Positions 35,946 to 46,600 of a stretch of 64,000 nt of DNA are shown piece by piece. A model generated the notes under the pieces. The model saw only the letters and a list, made by a program, of their open reading frames with translations. It was not told where the DNA came from and did no database searches. The stretch's first letter is position 1; each line of letters starts with the position of its first letter. Origin of the DNA: Flavobacteriaceae bacterium (GTDB lineage Bacteria; Bacteroidota; Bacteroidia; Flavobacteriales; Flavobacteriaceae); the NCBI GenBank assembly GCA_018401115.1, contig JAGYKX010000005.1, forward strand, positions 248,001 to 312,000, read 5' to 3'. The position numbers and the translations under genes were made by a program.

Positions 35946-36788
35946 ATGAAAAAAACATTCTTTTTATTATTGATGATTACCTCTCTTGAGGGGTTTTCTC
36001 AAATCGTTGCGCCGCAGCCAAGTCCTTCAGTAAGTATTAATCAAACAGTTGGATTAAGTGAAGTGACCCTAAAATATTCAAGACCTGCCATGAGGGGTAG
36101 AGTAGTCATGGGTAATTTAGTTCCTTATAACGCCATCTGGAGAACAGGTGCCAATGCAAACAGTACTTTTACTGTGAATACTGCTTTTGAATTTGGTGGC
36201 ACTACTATAGAAGCGGGTACTTATGCCGTATTTACTAAGCCAGCTCCAAACCAATGGGAGGTATTTTTATACCGTAAAAACGATAATTGGGGTGCGCCAG
36301 CTGTTTGGGATCCATCATTAGTTGTGGCTACAGCTACCGTAAGTCCTCAGCAAACAGAAAGAACCATGACTTCTTTTTCAATGAATATTAATGAAATTAC
36401 CCTTAACGGGGCCCATTTAGAAATTCACTGGGAAAATACTTTATTGGCAGTGCCATTTAGTGTCCCAACGGATCAGATGGTGATGAATTCCATTGAAAAG
36501 ACCTTAAATGCTACACCCACTGCAAATGATTACTACACTGCTGCAGTGTATTTATTATCTGCAGATAAGGACCTAAAACAAGCTTTGTCCTATATGGACA
36601 CAGCCATGGCACAGATTGAAAAACCTGCTTTTTGGCAATTGAGACAACAGTCTTTATTATTCGCTAAAGCTGGAATGGTCAAAAAAGCCATAGCAGCTGC
36701 AGAGGCTTCTTTGGCTGGAGCTTTGGAAGCCAATAATATGGATTATGTAAAAATGAACACAGATTCATTGGCAGAATGGCGTAAGTAA
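35946..36788 (+). CDS. DUF2911 domain protein, exported
   Basis: 280 residues with a signal peptide (about 1-18). DUF2911 spans about 25-170: VTLKYSRPAMRGR, VPYNAIWRTGANANSTF and AGTYAVFTKP are its landmarks. A helical C-terminal part (about 185-280) looks like tetratricopeptide-type repeats. The family is common in Bacteroidota, exported, and of unknown function. The gene is alone on its strand. Confidence 0.88.
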   Translation: MKKTFFLLLMITSLEGFSQIVAPQPSPSVSINQTVGLSEVTLKYSRPAMRGRVVMGNLVPYNAIWRTGANANSTFTVNTAFEFGGTTIEAGTYAVFTKPAPNQWEVFLYRKNDNWGAPAVWDPSLVVATATVSPQQTERTMTSFSMNINEITLNGAHLEIHWENTLLAVPFSVPTDQMVMNSIEKTLNATPTANDYYTAAVYLLSADKDLKQALSYMDTAMAQIEKPAFWQLRQQSLLFAKAGMVKKAIAAAEASLAGALEANNMDYVKMNTDSLAEWRK

Positions 36789-36805
36789 ATTAATAATTTA
36801 ATGTG

Positions 36806-38503
36806 CTAAGGTGCTGTTTGTTTTTCCTTTAAAAAAACAGACAGCACATTTGCGCATACTACCACCAACACACAACCCAATACATTGAGCCATAGATAGG
36901 ACATGAGGTCTACATAAAAGCTTAGTATGACCAATATCTGTGTAATGATTGCTCCGTAGAACACGGCTTTTCCTTTAATGTACTTAAAGAAAAAAGCCAA
37001 CAGAAATATCCCTAATACATTGCCGTAAAAGATAGATCCAATGATGTTAACCAATTGAATGAGGTTTTCAAATAGGTTGGCTACACTGGCTATTCCTATA
37101 GCTATAATACCCCATCCAAAAGTAAACCATTTGGTCATTTTTAAATAGTGGCCTTTGTCCTTTGAAACTGGTGCAAAGCGTCGGTAAAGATCTATACTCG
37201 TTATAGTGCCTAAAGCATTTAATTCTGAGGCGGTAGAAGACATGGCTGCAGAGAGAATTACGGCCAATAAAAGCCCAATAAGCCCTTTGGGTAAATAGTG
37301 TAATATATAGTATATAAATACGTAGTCTTTGTCATTTTCTGCAATAGAGGGATCTGCTTTTTTTAAGAGTGTCTTGGTTTGAATCCTAAGGTCTTTTTCT
37401 TGTTTTTGCAAGTCCTTCAACATAAAGTTGGCCTTATTTGCCACTTCAGTTTTATGATCCTCCAAGGCATTTAAATAATTTATTTGCCAAGTAGCGCGCT
37501 CTGTCTGATTCTTTGAAAGAGATGTTTTAAGAGATTCGTATTGGGCAATGTACTCAGGGGCTTCCATGGCTTTTTGAGCGGCTGGATTAAAATGTATGGG
37601 ATTGGCATTGAACTGAAAGAATACAAATACCATTACTCCAACCCCTAGGATGAAAAATTGCATGGGAATTTTTAAGATTCCATTGAAGACTAGGCCCAAT
37701 TGGCTTTCTCTTTTGGATTTTCCTGAGAGGTATCTTTGAACCTGGCTTTGGTCAGTCCCAAAGTAGGAGAGCGCTAAGAAAAAACCACCAGTAATACCGC
37801 TCCAAAAAGTATATCGGTTGTTGGGATCTAGGCTAAAATCTAGGACGTCTAATTTACCAGACTGCTCCGCAATAATTAGGGCTTTACTGAAATTGACATC
37901 GGCCGGGAGGCCAGAAACAATCATGTAAAAGGCCACAAACATACCGCCCATAATGACAAACATTTGTTGCTTTTGTGTGACGTTAACTGCTTTTGTTCCC
38001 CCACTTACCGTATAAACAATCACTAAGCCTCCTATAATTAATACCAAGAGTTTGAGTGGCCAACCCAATACGGCAGAGAGAATTATAGCGGGTGCAAAGA
38101 TGGTAATTCCAGCGGACAGTCCCCTTTGTACCAAAAACAATAATGCGGTGAGTGTTCTAGTTTCTCCATTGAAGCGTTTCTCCAAAAATTCATAGGCTGT
38201 CTCTACCTGTAACCGATCGTACAAAGGAATAAATACTAGGATAATCACCAGCATGGCTAAGGGTAATCCAAAATAGAATTGCACAAATCCCATTCCGTCA
38301 TGATAGGCCTGCCCTGGGGTAGACAGAAAAGTTATGGCAGAGGCTTGAGTGGCCATGACAGACAAGCCAACTGTGGCCCAATTGGCCTCTTTCCCACCAA
38401 GTACATAGTCCCTTACATTTTTACTGCCTTTGGTTTTCCATAGTCCATAGCCCACTATAAAAAGAAGGGTGAAAATTAAGATACTCCAGTCTAGTAAGCT
38501 CAT
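36806..38503 (-). CDS. Sodium:solute symporter with a charged coiled-coil insert
   Basis: 565 residues of the SSS family: YVLGGKEANWATVGLSVMAT, VSGGTKAVNVTQKQQM and FGTDQSQVQRYLSGKS are typical of the Bacteroidota subfamily related to sialic acid/sugar transporters. Between membrane helices, residues about 300-395 form a hydrophilic, Lys/Glu-rich, probably coiled-coil insert. It starts 2 bases after a secreted PIG-L deacetylase on the same strand, so it may import that enzyme's product. The substrate is unknown. Confidence 0.88.
   Translation of the reverse strand: MSLLDWSILIFTLLFIVGYGLWKTKGSKNVRDYVLGGKEANWATVGLSVMATQASAITFLSTPGQAYHDGMGFVQFYFGLPLAMLVIILVFIPLYDRLQVETAYEFLEKRFNGETRTLTALLFLVQRGLSAGITIFAPAIILSAVLGWPLKLLVLIIGGLVIVYTVSGGTKAVNVTQKQQMFVIMGGMFVAFYMIVSGLPADVNFSKALIIAEQSGKLDVLDFSLDPNNRYTFWSGITGGFFLALSYFGTDQSQVQRYLSGKSKRESQLGLVFNGILKIPMQFFILGVGVMVFVFFQFNANPIHFNPAAQKAMEAPEYIAQYESLKTSLSKNQTERATWQINYLNALEDHKTEVANKANFMLKDLQKQEKDLRIQTKTLLKKADPSIAENDKDYVFIYYILHYLPKGLIGLLLAVILSAAMSSTASELNALGTITSIDLYRRFAPVSKDKGHYLKMTKWFTFGWGIIAIGIASVANLFENLIQLVNIIGSIFYGNVLGIFLLAFFFKYIKGKAVFYGAIITQILVILSFYVDLMSYLWLNVLGCVLVVVCANVLSVFLKEKQTAP
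36811..36847. other. Long hairpin in the 3' end of the symporter gene
   Basis: GTGCTGTTTGTTTTT (36811-36825) pairs with the AAAAACAGACAGCAC that ends at 36847, with one T-C difference tolerated as a G-U pair in one strand. It lies inside the last coding codons of the symporter and 23 bases after the convergent DUF2911 stop, so it may end transcription from one or both sides. No clean T-run follows. Confidence 0.4.
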
Positions 38504-38505
38504 AT

Positions 38506-41034
38506 CTAATTCTTAAGGGCTTGTTTTTCTATATTTTGTGGTATGGAAATCATATTGGTAAACAATCTATAGGCACCAGGAACACCGGCAGGCAATTCTC
38601 TAAAGAAACTCAAGCCTGTGTATATAAAGTGCCCTTTCCCATAAGGTGCTACTAATAAACTTCCTTGGGTAGGCGCCTCATTACCATCTTTCATTTCCAA
38701 TATTGGGCGGTATGCTTTGTCCCATTTGTTTGGAAAATACAGTCCTCGTTCCTGTACCCATCCCTCAAAATCTTTGGCGTCTATTTTATTGGGAAAAGAT
38801 AATAAGGGGTGTTTGGGATTTATAAAACTCACCGGCGCGTTTTCTCTGGTAACCCTATCTCTAGATAGGTAAAGCGGGTAGGGGGCTAATTTAAAAAGAT
38901 TGTCTGAGTTTCTGGCCGCTGTATTGTATTGGCTAATTAAAACACCACCATTTTTCACATATTCTCCAAGGATATTTTTATTTAATGCCAGACCATCTAT
39001 GACATTCAAAGCCCTAATACCTAGAATAATGGATTGATATTTAGAAAGGTCTAAACTCCCTAAATCTTCTGGGTTTAATAGGTGAACCACATAACCTATA
39101 GCTTCTAAACTTTCAGGAATTTTATCTCCTGCACCCATAATATAACCTATGTGGCTCCCTCTTTTTTGAATGTTGAGTCTCACAAATTTTGTAGTTGAAG
39201 TTTCAAGAACTACTTGTGAGGGAATGTGGTCATAGCTAATATTTACAATATTTTTGTTGAACTGGCTTTCTTTTGTTGCCGCTTCGAATAAGCCCTGAAC
39301 TTCACTGTCTTTTTCAGGAGGGTGCACGGTAAAAGTAAACAGGCTGCTTGCACCTTTTTCTTTAATATTAAAATTGTGATACAAAGGACTTACGGACCAA
39401 TTACTGGGGAGTGATAAAGAGACCTGACCACTTTGGTTGGCCGCTTTGGCGGTGAGGGTCATTTGAACTTCTTTAGATTCAGTATTTGAGAATAAGACCA
39501 CTTCTTGGGCAGGTTTTAAGGAGAGTTTTGGGACTATCTTGAAAAGTTCCCAAAGTTCTCCCTTGTCTGGTTTGGCATGTCTAAATATTAGAGGGAGTTC
39601 GTAATCTATTAGACTACCATTAAAATCTAATTCCAATGTCAGACTTACTGCAGCTGGAGTTTCGGCTTTTCCAACAAGCGTTGGATCGGTCACTTTGTAC
39701 ATTCCTAAAGTAGCGGGTTCATTGAGCCAATAAGGGTTGCTATAAGGGCTGTCTTTTGGAAATTTTATTGAAATGGATTGGCTATATTTTTGATTTTTAC
39801 TTAAAACCTTTGGAGAGAATGCGTTCAGCTTAATAGCGCCTTTTAGGCTGATGTTTTTGATATTGATGCCTTTTTCGTTTCTGGCCACCAATACAACATT
39901 TACTTCCATTTTCTCTCCAGGACTGCTATATGGTTGGGGACTTAAAAAATCCATATAAAGTCCAGAAACATCTGCGATGATTGTTTTTATTTGCGCCATT
40001 TTCTGCTCCTTCCAAAAAGGATCTTTAATCTCTTTAATGAGTTGGTAAGCAGCCAATAGGTCTTTTAAATGTGTTGCAGGATTGTTGAAATTAAAATTTT
40101 CTTGGATGGGTTTTAATAAGTTCTGAATTTCAAATCCTTCAGGGATTCTATTCCAAGTAGTGTCTACACCGTCAAAAAGAGATGCATTGTTTGGCAAATC
40201 CCCTTTTAAAAATTCTAGGTATTCATTTTCTGTCCCTCTTTGGTTTAATCTTCCAAATCCTTGACACAAGTGCTGGCTACTGGCCAAGGAGGCTATTTCA
40301 TTGTTGGAAATACCTAAACTCGGGTAGTAAACGCCTACATCTAAGGTAATTAATCCTTTTTTTGAAGCGGCGCTAAACTTTTCTTCAGAACCGTAAAACC
40401 ACCAAGAGGTATTGAAAAACACTCTTTTTGGTTGCCATGGATTTAGGGTATTTAACTGACTTGGAAATGCTCTTGTTGCGGCCAAATCAAATGCTTCCAT
40501 ACTCAATAAAGCACTAGAGGTGTGGTGGCCGTGCGTGCTCCCTGGTGTTCTGTGGTCAAATCTATTGATGATAATATCTGGCCTGAGTTGTCTGATGGTT
40601 TTTACCACATCTGAAAGTACGGCCTCTTTGTTCCAAATTTCTAAGGTCTCATCTGGGTGTTTAGAAAAACCAAAGTCATTGGCCCTGGTAAAATACTGAT
40701 GGCCGCCGTCTATATTTCTTGCCGCGAGCAATTCTTGTGTCCTAAGTACTCCTAAAAGGGCCCTGATTTCAGTTCCTATTAAGTTTTGTCCCCCATCTCC
40801 CCTGGTTAAGGAAAGATAGGAGGTGGTGGCATGACTATAATTGGATAAATAGGAGATGAGCCGGGTGTTTTCGTCATCTGGATGGGCTGCTATATAAAGT
40901 ACGTTGCCCAAAAAATTAAGCTGCTGAATAGATTGGTGTATGGCGGCACTACTTTTAGGAGTAAAGTCTTGCGCTTGTAAGGTAATTAAACCTAAAAACA
41001 TGGCGCAAATAGCCTTGTATATACTTATTTTCAT
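38506..41034 (-). CDS. Secreted large PIG-L family deacetylase
   Basis: 842 residues with a signal peptide (1-22). The PIG-L domain is N-terminal: AAHPDDE (His51, Asp53, Asp54) and HGHH (His168, His170, His171) supply the zinc site. The middle (about 330-640) looks like beta-sandwich repeats. The C-terminal part (about 650-830) resembles a glutamine-amidotransferase-like (ThuA-type) fold with SIILGIRALN and NGGVLISQYN. Typical PIG-L enzymes deacetylate GlcNAc conjugates and are about 230 residues, so this is a much larger, exported version. Operon: MscS, PIG-L, SSS symporter. Confidence 0.85.
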   Translation of the reverse strand: MKISIYKAICAMFLGLITLQAQDFTPKSSAAIHQSIQQLNFLGNVLYIAAHPDDENTRLISYLSNYSHATTSYLSLTRGDGGQNLIGTEIRALLGVLRTQELLAARNIDGGHQYFTRANDFGFSKHPDETLEIWNKEAVLSDVVKTIRQLRPDIIINRFDHRTPGSTHGHHTSSALLSMEAFDLAATRAFPSQLNTLNPWQPKRVFFNTSWWFYGSEEKFSAASKKGLITLDVGVYYPSLGISNNEIASLASSQHLCQGFGRLNQRGTENEYLEFLKGDLPNNASLFDGVDTTWNRIPEGFEIQNLLKPIQENFNFNNPATHLKDLLAAYQLIKEIKDPFWKEQKMAQIKTIIADVSGLYMDFLSPQPYSSPGEKMEVNVVLVARNEKGINIKNISLKGAIKLNAFSPKVLSKNQKYSQSISIKFPKDSPYSNPYWLNEPATLGMYKVTDPTLVGKAETPAAVSLTLELDFNGSLIDYELPLIFRHAKPDKGELWELFKIVPKLSLKPAQEVVLFSNTESKEVQMTLTAKAANQSGQVSLSLPSNWSVSPLYHNFNIKEKGASSLFTFTVHPPEKDSEVQGLFEAATKESQFNKNIVNISYDHIPSQVVLETSTTKFVRLNIQKRGSHIGYIMGAGDKIPESLEAIGYVVHLLNPEDLGSLDLSKYQSIILGIRALNVIDGLALNKNILGEYVKNGGVLISQYNTAARNSDNLFKLAPYPLYLSRDRVTRENAPVSFINPKHPLLSFPNKIDAKDFEGWVQERGLYFPNKWDKAYRPILEMKDGNEAPTQGSLLVAPYGKGHFIYTGLSFFRELPAGVPGAYRLFTNMISIPQNIEKQALKN

Positions 41035-41037
41035 CTT

Positions 41038-41553
41038 TTAAAGTTCTTGCTTTTTTAATAAAAGGACGCCTTTTTGTAAGAATAAATTATTGGGATAGGT
41101 GACCAGGGTGCCTTCTTCTGTTTTTAATTCTAAATAAAAGGCCCTTACATCTGTAATAATGGCTTCTAGAGGAAAATCGTTGTCCTGAATTTTTATCCTG
41201 TCACCAATTTTAAAAGGAAAGGAGAAAAATAATATAATTCCAGCACTAATATTACTCAGTATAGACCAGGTAGCAAATAGTGCCACCCCCAAAATAGCAA
41301 AAAAAGAAGAAAGTACTAGGCCCAAGTCTTCTAATTTTACCCCCCATATGATCAACAGGGAAACCAGACCAATGGTACTAATTCCAATGCTACTATACTT
41401 AATGATCAGCTTGGTTCTTGAAGTATTTAAATCACTTATTTTACCTACTTTTTTGATCGCTTTTGTGCTGATGAATTTAAAAAACAACAAACCTATAAGC
41501 AAGCCAATCGTACTGTAGATTTCTTGTAAATGGGACTGAATAAAAGCGTTCAT
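41038..41553 (-). CDS. Small MscS-type mechanosensitive channel protein
   Basis: 171 residues: three membrane helices (about 10-30, 50-70, 78-115) and a short beta domain. The pore helix and beta segment match MscS (GVALFATWSILSNISAGIILFFSFPFKIGDRIKI, where Gly and Ala spacing is typical). It ends soon after the beta domain, so it lacks the large C-terminal vestibule of MscS. Three bases separate it from the PIG-L gene. It may release osmolytes; a function linked to the neighbour genes is not evident. Confidence 0.85.
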   Translation of the reverse strand: MNAFIQSHLQEIYSTIGLLIGLLFFKFISTKAIKKVGKISDLNTSRTKLIIKYSSIGISTIGLVSLLIIWGVKLEDLGLVLSSFFAILGVALFATWSILSNISAGIILFFSFPFKIGDRIKIQDNDFPLEAIITDVRAFYLELKTEEGTLVTYPNNLFLQKGVLLLKKQEL

Positions 41554-41590
41554 TTGATGGAATTTTAGTGTTGTTGAAATATATTTTATT

Positions 41591-41626
41591 TAAAAAGAAA
41601 GCTGTGGCTGATTAGATCAGCTTTCT
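41591..41626 (-). terminator. Probable terminator after maf
   Basis: On the minus strand AGAAAGCTG (41626-41618) pairs with CAGCTTTCT (41604-41596) around a 13-base loop, followed by TTTTAAAT. It separates maf from the MscS gene. Confidence 0.6.
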
Positions 41627-41637
41627 TGCAAAAGTAT

Positions 41638-42237
41638 TTACAGGTACTCAGCTTCGCCCAAGAGTTTTTTTAGGGTGGCGTATACATTTTGAGTAGGAAG
41701 TCCTACTACATTATTATAACTCCCTTCTATTCTAATAATTCCAATTAATCCGAGCCATTCTTGAATCCCATAGGCACCTGCTTTGTCATAAGGCCTGTAA
41801 TGGTCTACATAATAATTAATTTCTTTTTGAGATAGAGCGTTAAAAGTAACTTCAGTGGCTTCATTACATAGGATTTTTTTGCCCTCAAAAGTAAAGCAAA
41901 CAGCGGTGTACACCCAATGCGTGTCTCCAGAAAGTCTAGAAAGCATGGCTATAGCTTCCTCACGGTCTTTTGGTTTTCCTAGGACTGCTCCTTTATGCCA
42001 AACAATGGTATCAGAGGTAATGAGGACAGCATTTCCAAGGTCTTCTTTACTAAAGGCGCTTGCCTTTAATTCAGCTAAATAAGTAGGTACTTTTTGGGCT
42101 AGAAGCTCATGAGGGTAAACCTCTTCCACTTTTCTTACTTGAATATCTACGGTAAACCCCATGTCTTCAAAGAATTTTTTTCTTCGGGGAGATCCTGAGG
42201 CTAAAATAATTTTATGATTTGGGTAGTGAAGCGGCAT
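41638..42237 (-). CDS. maf: Maf family nucleoside triphosphate pyrophosphatase
   Basis: 199 residues with the Maf pattern: IILASGSPRRKKFFEDMGF at the start, SDTIVWHKGAVLGKPKDREEA in the middle, and DKAGAYGIQEWLG later. Maf proteins hydrolyse non-canonical or modified NTPs (dTTP/UTP types) and were once thought to inhibit septation. The gene lies 29 bases after the KdsC-like gene, in a DUF2520-kdsC-maf series. Confidence 0.94.
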   Translation of the reverse strand: MPLHYPNHKIILASGSPRRKKFFEDMGFTVDIQVRKVEEVYPHELLAQKVPTYLAELKASAFSKEDLGNAVLITSDTIVWHKGAVLGKPKDREEAIAMLSRLSGDTHWVYTAVCFTFEGKKILCNEATEVTFNALSQKEINYYVDHYRPYDKAGAYGIQEWLGLIGIIRIEGSYNNVVGLPTQNVYATLKKLLGEAEYL

Positions 42238-42266
42238 TTATAAGGATTTTGAATTATAATATGGGT

Positions 42267-42788
42267 TTAATCTGTTTGAGCGTCTGTATTGCTCGTCCAT
42301 TTTCCTTGAACTTTAAGTACCTGTTCTATCACATCTCTCACGCAGCCGGCTCCACCATTGATATGAGAAATATATTCAGACACCGCTTTCACTTCAGGTA
42401 CCGCGTTTTGAGGACAGCTTGGTAGTCCAATGAATTGCATGGGTGGAATGTCTGGAATGTCGTCTCCCATATAAAGAACTTCTTTAGGGTCTATACCATA
42501 GCCGTCTAAGTATTCGTGCAAAGGCTCCATCTTATCATGGGCACCCATGTAGATGTCTTGAACGCCTAATGCCTTAAAACGTTCTCTGACCCCTTCATTA
42601 GTCCCTCCAGAGATGAGACAGATTCTAAACCCCTGATTTAAAGCTGCTTTTACAGCATAGCCATCCTTCACACTTACTTTTCTCAGTAATTCTCCAGTGC
42701 TTGTAATAAGGACTTGTCCGTCTGTGAATACTCCGTCAATATCAAAGATAAAGGTGGTGATTTTAGGTAACAATTTTTTATAACTCAT
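42267..42788 (-). CDS. KdsC-like HAD phosphatase (KDO 8-phosphate phosphatase family)
   Basis: 173 residues from the ATG at 42786-42788 (MSYKKLLPKITTF); a longer in-frame reading would overlap the upstream gene deeply and lacks homology. HAD motifs: FDIDGVFTDG (I), ISGGT (II), and MGDDIPDIP (IV). It is a C0-type HAD without a cap, as in KdsC, which releases phosphate from KDO 8-phosphate for lipopolysaccharide core synthesis. It overlaps the DUF2520 stop by 11 bases. Confidence 0.9.
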   Translation of the reverse strand: MSYKKLLPKITTFIFDIDGVFTDGQVLITSTGELLRKVSVKDGYAVKAALNQGFRICLISGGTNEGVRERFKALGVQDIYMGAHDKMEPLHEYLDGYGIDPKEVLYMGDDIPDIPPMQFIGLPSCPQNAVPEVKAVSEYISHINGGAGCVRDVIEQVLKVQGKWTSNTDAQTD

Positions 42789-43539
42789 GCTTGTATTTTT
42801 CTTGAATAGCGTTGCTAATATATTGGTAAATCTTTTTTTGATCCTCTGTGGGGAGTGATTCCATATGGGCATTCATGGTGTTGGTGTCTCCACGTCTTGC
42901 TGGTCCTGTCTGGGCTACTTCTGGACCTAATGTTAGGGCATTTTTAACTGTTTGCTTTATTAACGGACCCAGCAACTCAAAAGGAACCTCTTGATTTTTA
43001 CAGAATTCAGCGGCTTGTGTGTAAAGAAAATTAGAGAAATTATTAACCCAAACAGCTGCTAAATGAAGGGAACGTCTTTTAGAGGAATTCATCGCTAAAG
43101 AGCAGCTACTTACTTCAGTGGCCAACGAAAAGAGCATCTGAAAAACGGTTTCATTAACCCCTTCAATGAGAAGCGGGATCTCTTTAAAACTAATTTTTTC
43201 TGAGCTGCCAAAGGTTTGCAATGGATAAAAAACACCTCTTTTAGAGTGATCTTTTAAGGCCTCTAAGGAGACACTACCAGACACATGACATACAATACCA
43301 TTAGGAACATTAATACAACTAGACACCTCTGCAATCGCATTATCAGAAACAGCAATAAAAACCAATTGTTCTTTAATGGTTGCTTTGAAATCAGTGCTCG
43401 TTATGGTGTTTTTAAAAGCTTCCAAAGCCGGTTCGTTTCTGCCTAATACCAATGACACCGAAACCCCATCCAAACTGTTGAATAAATAAAACAATTGGTG
43501 TGCTAATCTTCCGGTTCCAATAATAGCAATAGAAATCAT
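42778..43539 (-). CDS. DUF2520 Rossmann-fold protein
   Basis: 253 residues from the ATG at 43537-43539 (MISIAIIGTGRLAHQ); upstream in-frame ATGs add a hydrophobic leader not seen in the family. The N-terminal half is a Rossmann fold (IIGTGRLAHQL, VFIAVSDNAI), with the GVFYPLQTF motif between; the C-terminal half is DUF2520, a helical domain similar to pyrroline-5-carboxylate or ketopantoate reductases (RRSLHLAAVWVNNF, ARRGDTNTM). An NAD(P)-dependent reductase is likely, substrate unknown. Confidence 0.88.
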   Translation of the reverse strand: MISIAIIGTGRLAHQLFYLFNSLDGVSVSLVLGRNEPALEAFKNTITSTDFKATIKEQLVFIAVSDNAIAEVSSCINVPNGIVCHVSGSVSLEALKDHSKRGVFYPLQTFGSSEKISFKEIPLLIEGVNETVFQMLFSLATEVSSCSLAMNSSKRRSLHLAAVWVNNFSNFLYTQAAEFCKNQEVPFELLGPLIKQTVKNALTLGPEVAQTGPARRGDTNTMNAHMESLPTEDQKKIYQYISNAIQEKYKHEL

Positions 43540-43672
43540 ACTCAAAAATAGCATAAATAAGCGGGTTAATAAGGACTTTAAATAGTTTTTATAAACCGTT
43601 TTTAGCATTCAATATCGAGGAAAAAAGAGAAAAAGGCCGTACTTTTACACACAAAAAATAGCAGCATTTATC

Positions 43673-46600
43673 ATGATTGAAACCCTAAAGAAAATACTCT
43701 TCTCCACCAGGCTCATGTCTGTACTGTTTATTGCGTTCGCCACTGCCATGGCTTTTGGAACTTTTATTGAAAATTGGTACTCTACCGAAACCGCAAGAAT
43801 ATGGATATACAACGCCACTTGGTTCGAAGCCATGATGGTCTTTTTTGTCATAAATTTCGCAGGGAACATCAAGAGATATGGATTGTTAAAATTAAAAAAG
43901 TGGCCTGTATTATTACTTCATATTTCTTGGATACTCATTATTATGGGCGCTTTTGTGACGCGTTATATTAGTTATGAAGGGATGATGCCTATTAGAGAAG
44001 GTGAAATAGAAAAAATCTTTTATTCAGACAAAACCTATGTGACTCTCATGGTAGATGGGGAAAAAGATGGTCAGCCAGCAAGGCGTACTTTTGAAGACCA
44101 GGCTATTTTTACACCAGAGGCTAAAAAAACCTCTCTGCCATGGCGATCCAATTTCGCAGACCAAGATTTTGACATTGCCTTTGTTTCTTTTCAGCAAGGG
44201 GCTAAACAAGGGGTTGTAGAAGATCCCAAAGGAACAGATTTCTTGAAAATTGTAGAAGCGGGGGACGGCAACAGACACGACCACTATTTAGAATCTGGTT
44301 CCGTGACCAGTATTCACAACATATTATTTGCTTTAAATGAAGAAACACCGGGGGCAATAAACATTAACACTACCGTAAGTCCTTACACCATTAACACTCC
44401 TTTTGAAGGAGATTTCATGCGTATGGCAGACCAATTTAAGGGGGCGGTATTAAAAGATAGTGTTCAAGAATTACAACTCAGATCCTTGTATAATGTAGGA
44501 GGGATGCAGTTTGTCATTCCTGAATTACCTATTAAAGGAACTAATGGAATTGTGGCGGTTTCTGAAGATGAAAAAACTCCAGAGACCAAAGACGCTTTAA
44601 CAGTTGCCATCACAACAGGAGGTGAGACCCAGCAAGTGACCGTTTTAGGTGCCAAGGGAATGGCTAGTTTTTCAGATAAGGTGCAGATAGGTGGCTTAGA
44701 TTTTACATTAGGTTATGGTTCTAAAGTGCATGAATTACCCTTTTCAGTGAAGTTAAATGATTTTATTGCTCAAAAATATCCAGGCACAGAAAAAGGCTAT
44801 GCCTCTTTTATGAGTAAAGTGACCGTAGAAGATACCCGTCCTTTTGATTACGATATTTTCATGAACCATGTCTTAGATCATGGAGGTTACCGATTTTTCC
44901 AATCTAGTTTTCACCCAGATGAGAAAGGGACCGTGCTCTCTGTAAGCCATGACTTTTGGGGGACCTGGATCACCTATGTTGGTTATTTTTTACTCTACAT
45001 AGGACTCATGGGAATCTTATTTTTTGGGAGTACTAGATTTAAAGACTTGGCAAGATCTATTGAAAAGGTAAAGGCCAAGAAGGCAATGTTGTCCTTAATG
45101 TTTTTGTTGGGGAGTATGAACCTTTCTTTGGCCCAAGGGGCCGATGACGCTTCTCAAGACACCCACTTACACAGTAGTGCCGCTCAATCAGATATTCAAT
45201 TGTCCTTAAATAAAACGACCGCCACTGCTGAACATGCGGCTAAATTTGGTGCCCTTGTAATCCAAGACGACGGTGGGCGTATGAAGCCTATCAATACATT
45301 TGCCTCAGAACTGTTGCGAAAACTGAGCTTTAAGACCAAATATGAAGGACTGAATCCAGACCAAGTATTGCTCTCCATGATGCTCAACCCAGCACTTTGG
45401 TACAATATGCCTTTTATTGCCCTAGACAAAAAAGGTCAAAACGATAGTCTTAGAAATATTTTAGGATTGCCTTCAGGGCAACGAATGGTCAAGGCAACGG
45501 ATTTCTTTGACACTGCTGGTGCTTATAAATTAGCGCCATTTCTTCAGGATGCTTATGCAACAACAAACCCTAATAAATTTCAAAAAGACTTCCAAGATAT
45601 TGACCTTAGGTTGGGCTTATTGAATAGGGCTTTAGGAGGAGAAATTATCAAAATATTTCCACTTTTAAACGATGAGAACAACAAATGGATCTCTGCCGTG
45701 GAATACCGTTCCGGTAAGCATGTAATTGGCGATAGTTTGTATGCAAATTTTGTCAAGAATGCGGTGCCTTTCTATTTGATGAGTTTAGAGAAAGCCATTG
45801 CAACTGGAGATTACAGCTCAGCAGATAAATTATTAGAAGCCTTTACTCAGAACCAAAACAATCACGGCAGTGAGATTATGCCTGCTCCTGAAAAGATTCA
45901 GGCAGAGATTTTCTACAACGAATTAGACATTTTCAATAAACTCTATAAATACTATGCCCTCATTGGAGTATTCATGTTCTTCTTTTTGGTTTTTCAAATC
46001 TTTAAAGACAGACGCTTTCTGCGCTATGGTATTTTTGGTTTTAAGGGCTTGGTATATCTATTGTTTCTGTCCCATACCTTCGGTTTAATTTTGAGATGGT
46101 ACATCTCTGGACACGCTCCTTGGAGTGACGCCTACGAGAGTATTTTATATGTCTCCTGGGCTACTTTAGCCATGGGAATAGCCTTAGGAAGAAAAAGTGA
46201 TTTAACCCTAGCAGCCACTACTTTTGTCACTTCTATGCTCTTATGGATTGCCCACCAAAGTTGGGTAGATCCCGCGGTGGCCAACTTAGTTCCAGTGCTG
46301 GATAGTTATTGGCTTATGATTCATGTAGCGGTGATTGTAGGGAGTTATGGACCTTTAACTGTGGGAATGATACTCGGTGTAGTGTCTTTGATTCTAATGA
46401 TTATGACTAATGAAAAAAATAAGCAGCGTATGGACCTCAATTTAAAGGAGCTTACCATCATAAACGAGCTAGCCTTAACAGTAGGTCTGATTATGCTGAC
46501 CATTGGAAACTTTCTTGGAGGGCAATGGGCTAATGAAAGTTGGGGTAGGTACTGGGGTTGGGACCCAAAAGAAACCTGGGCCCTGATTTCTATTTTGATC

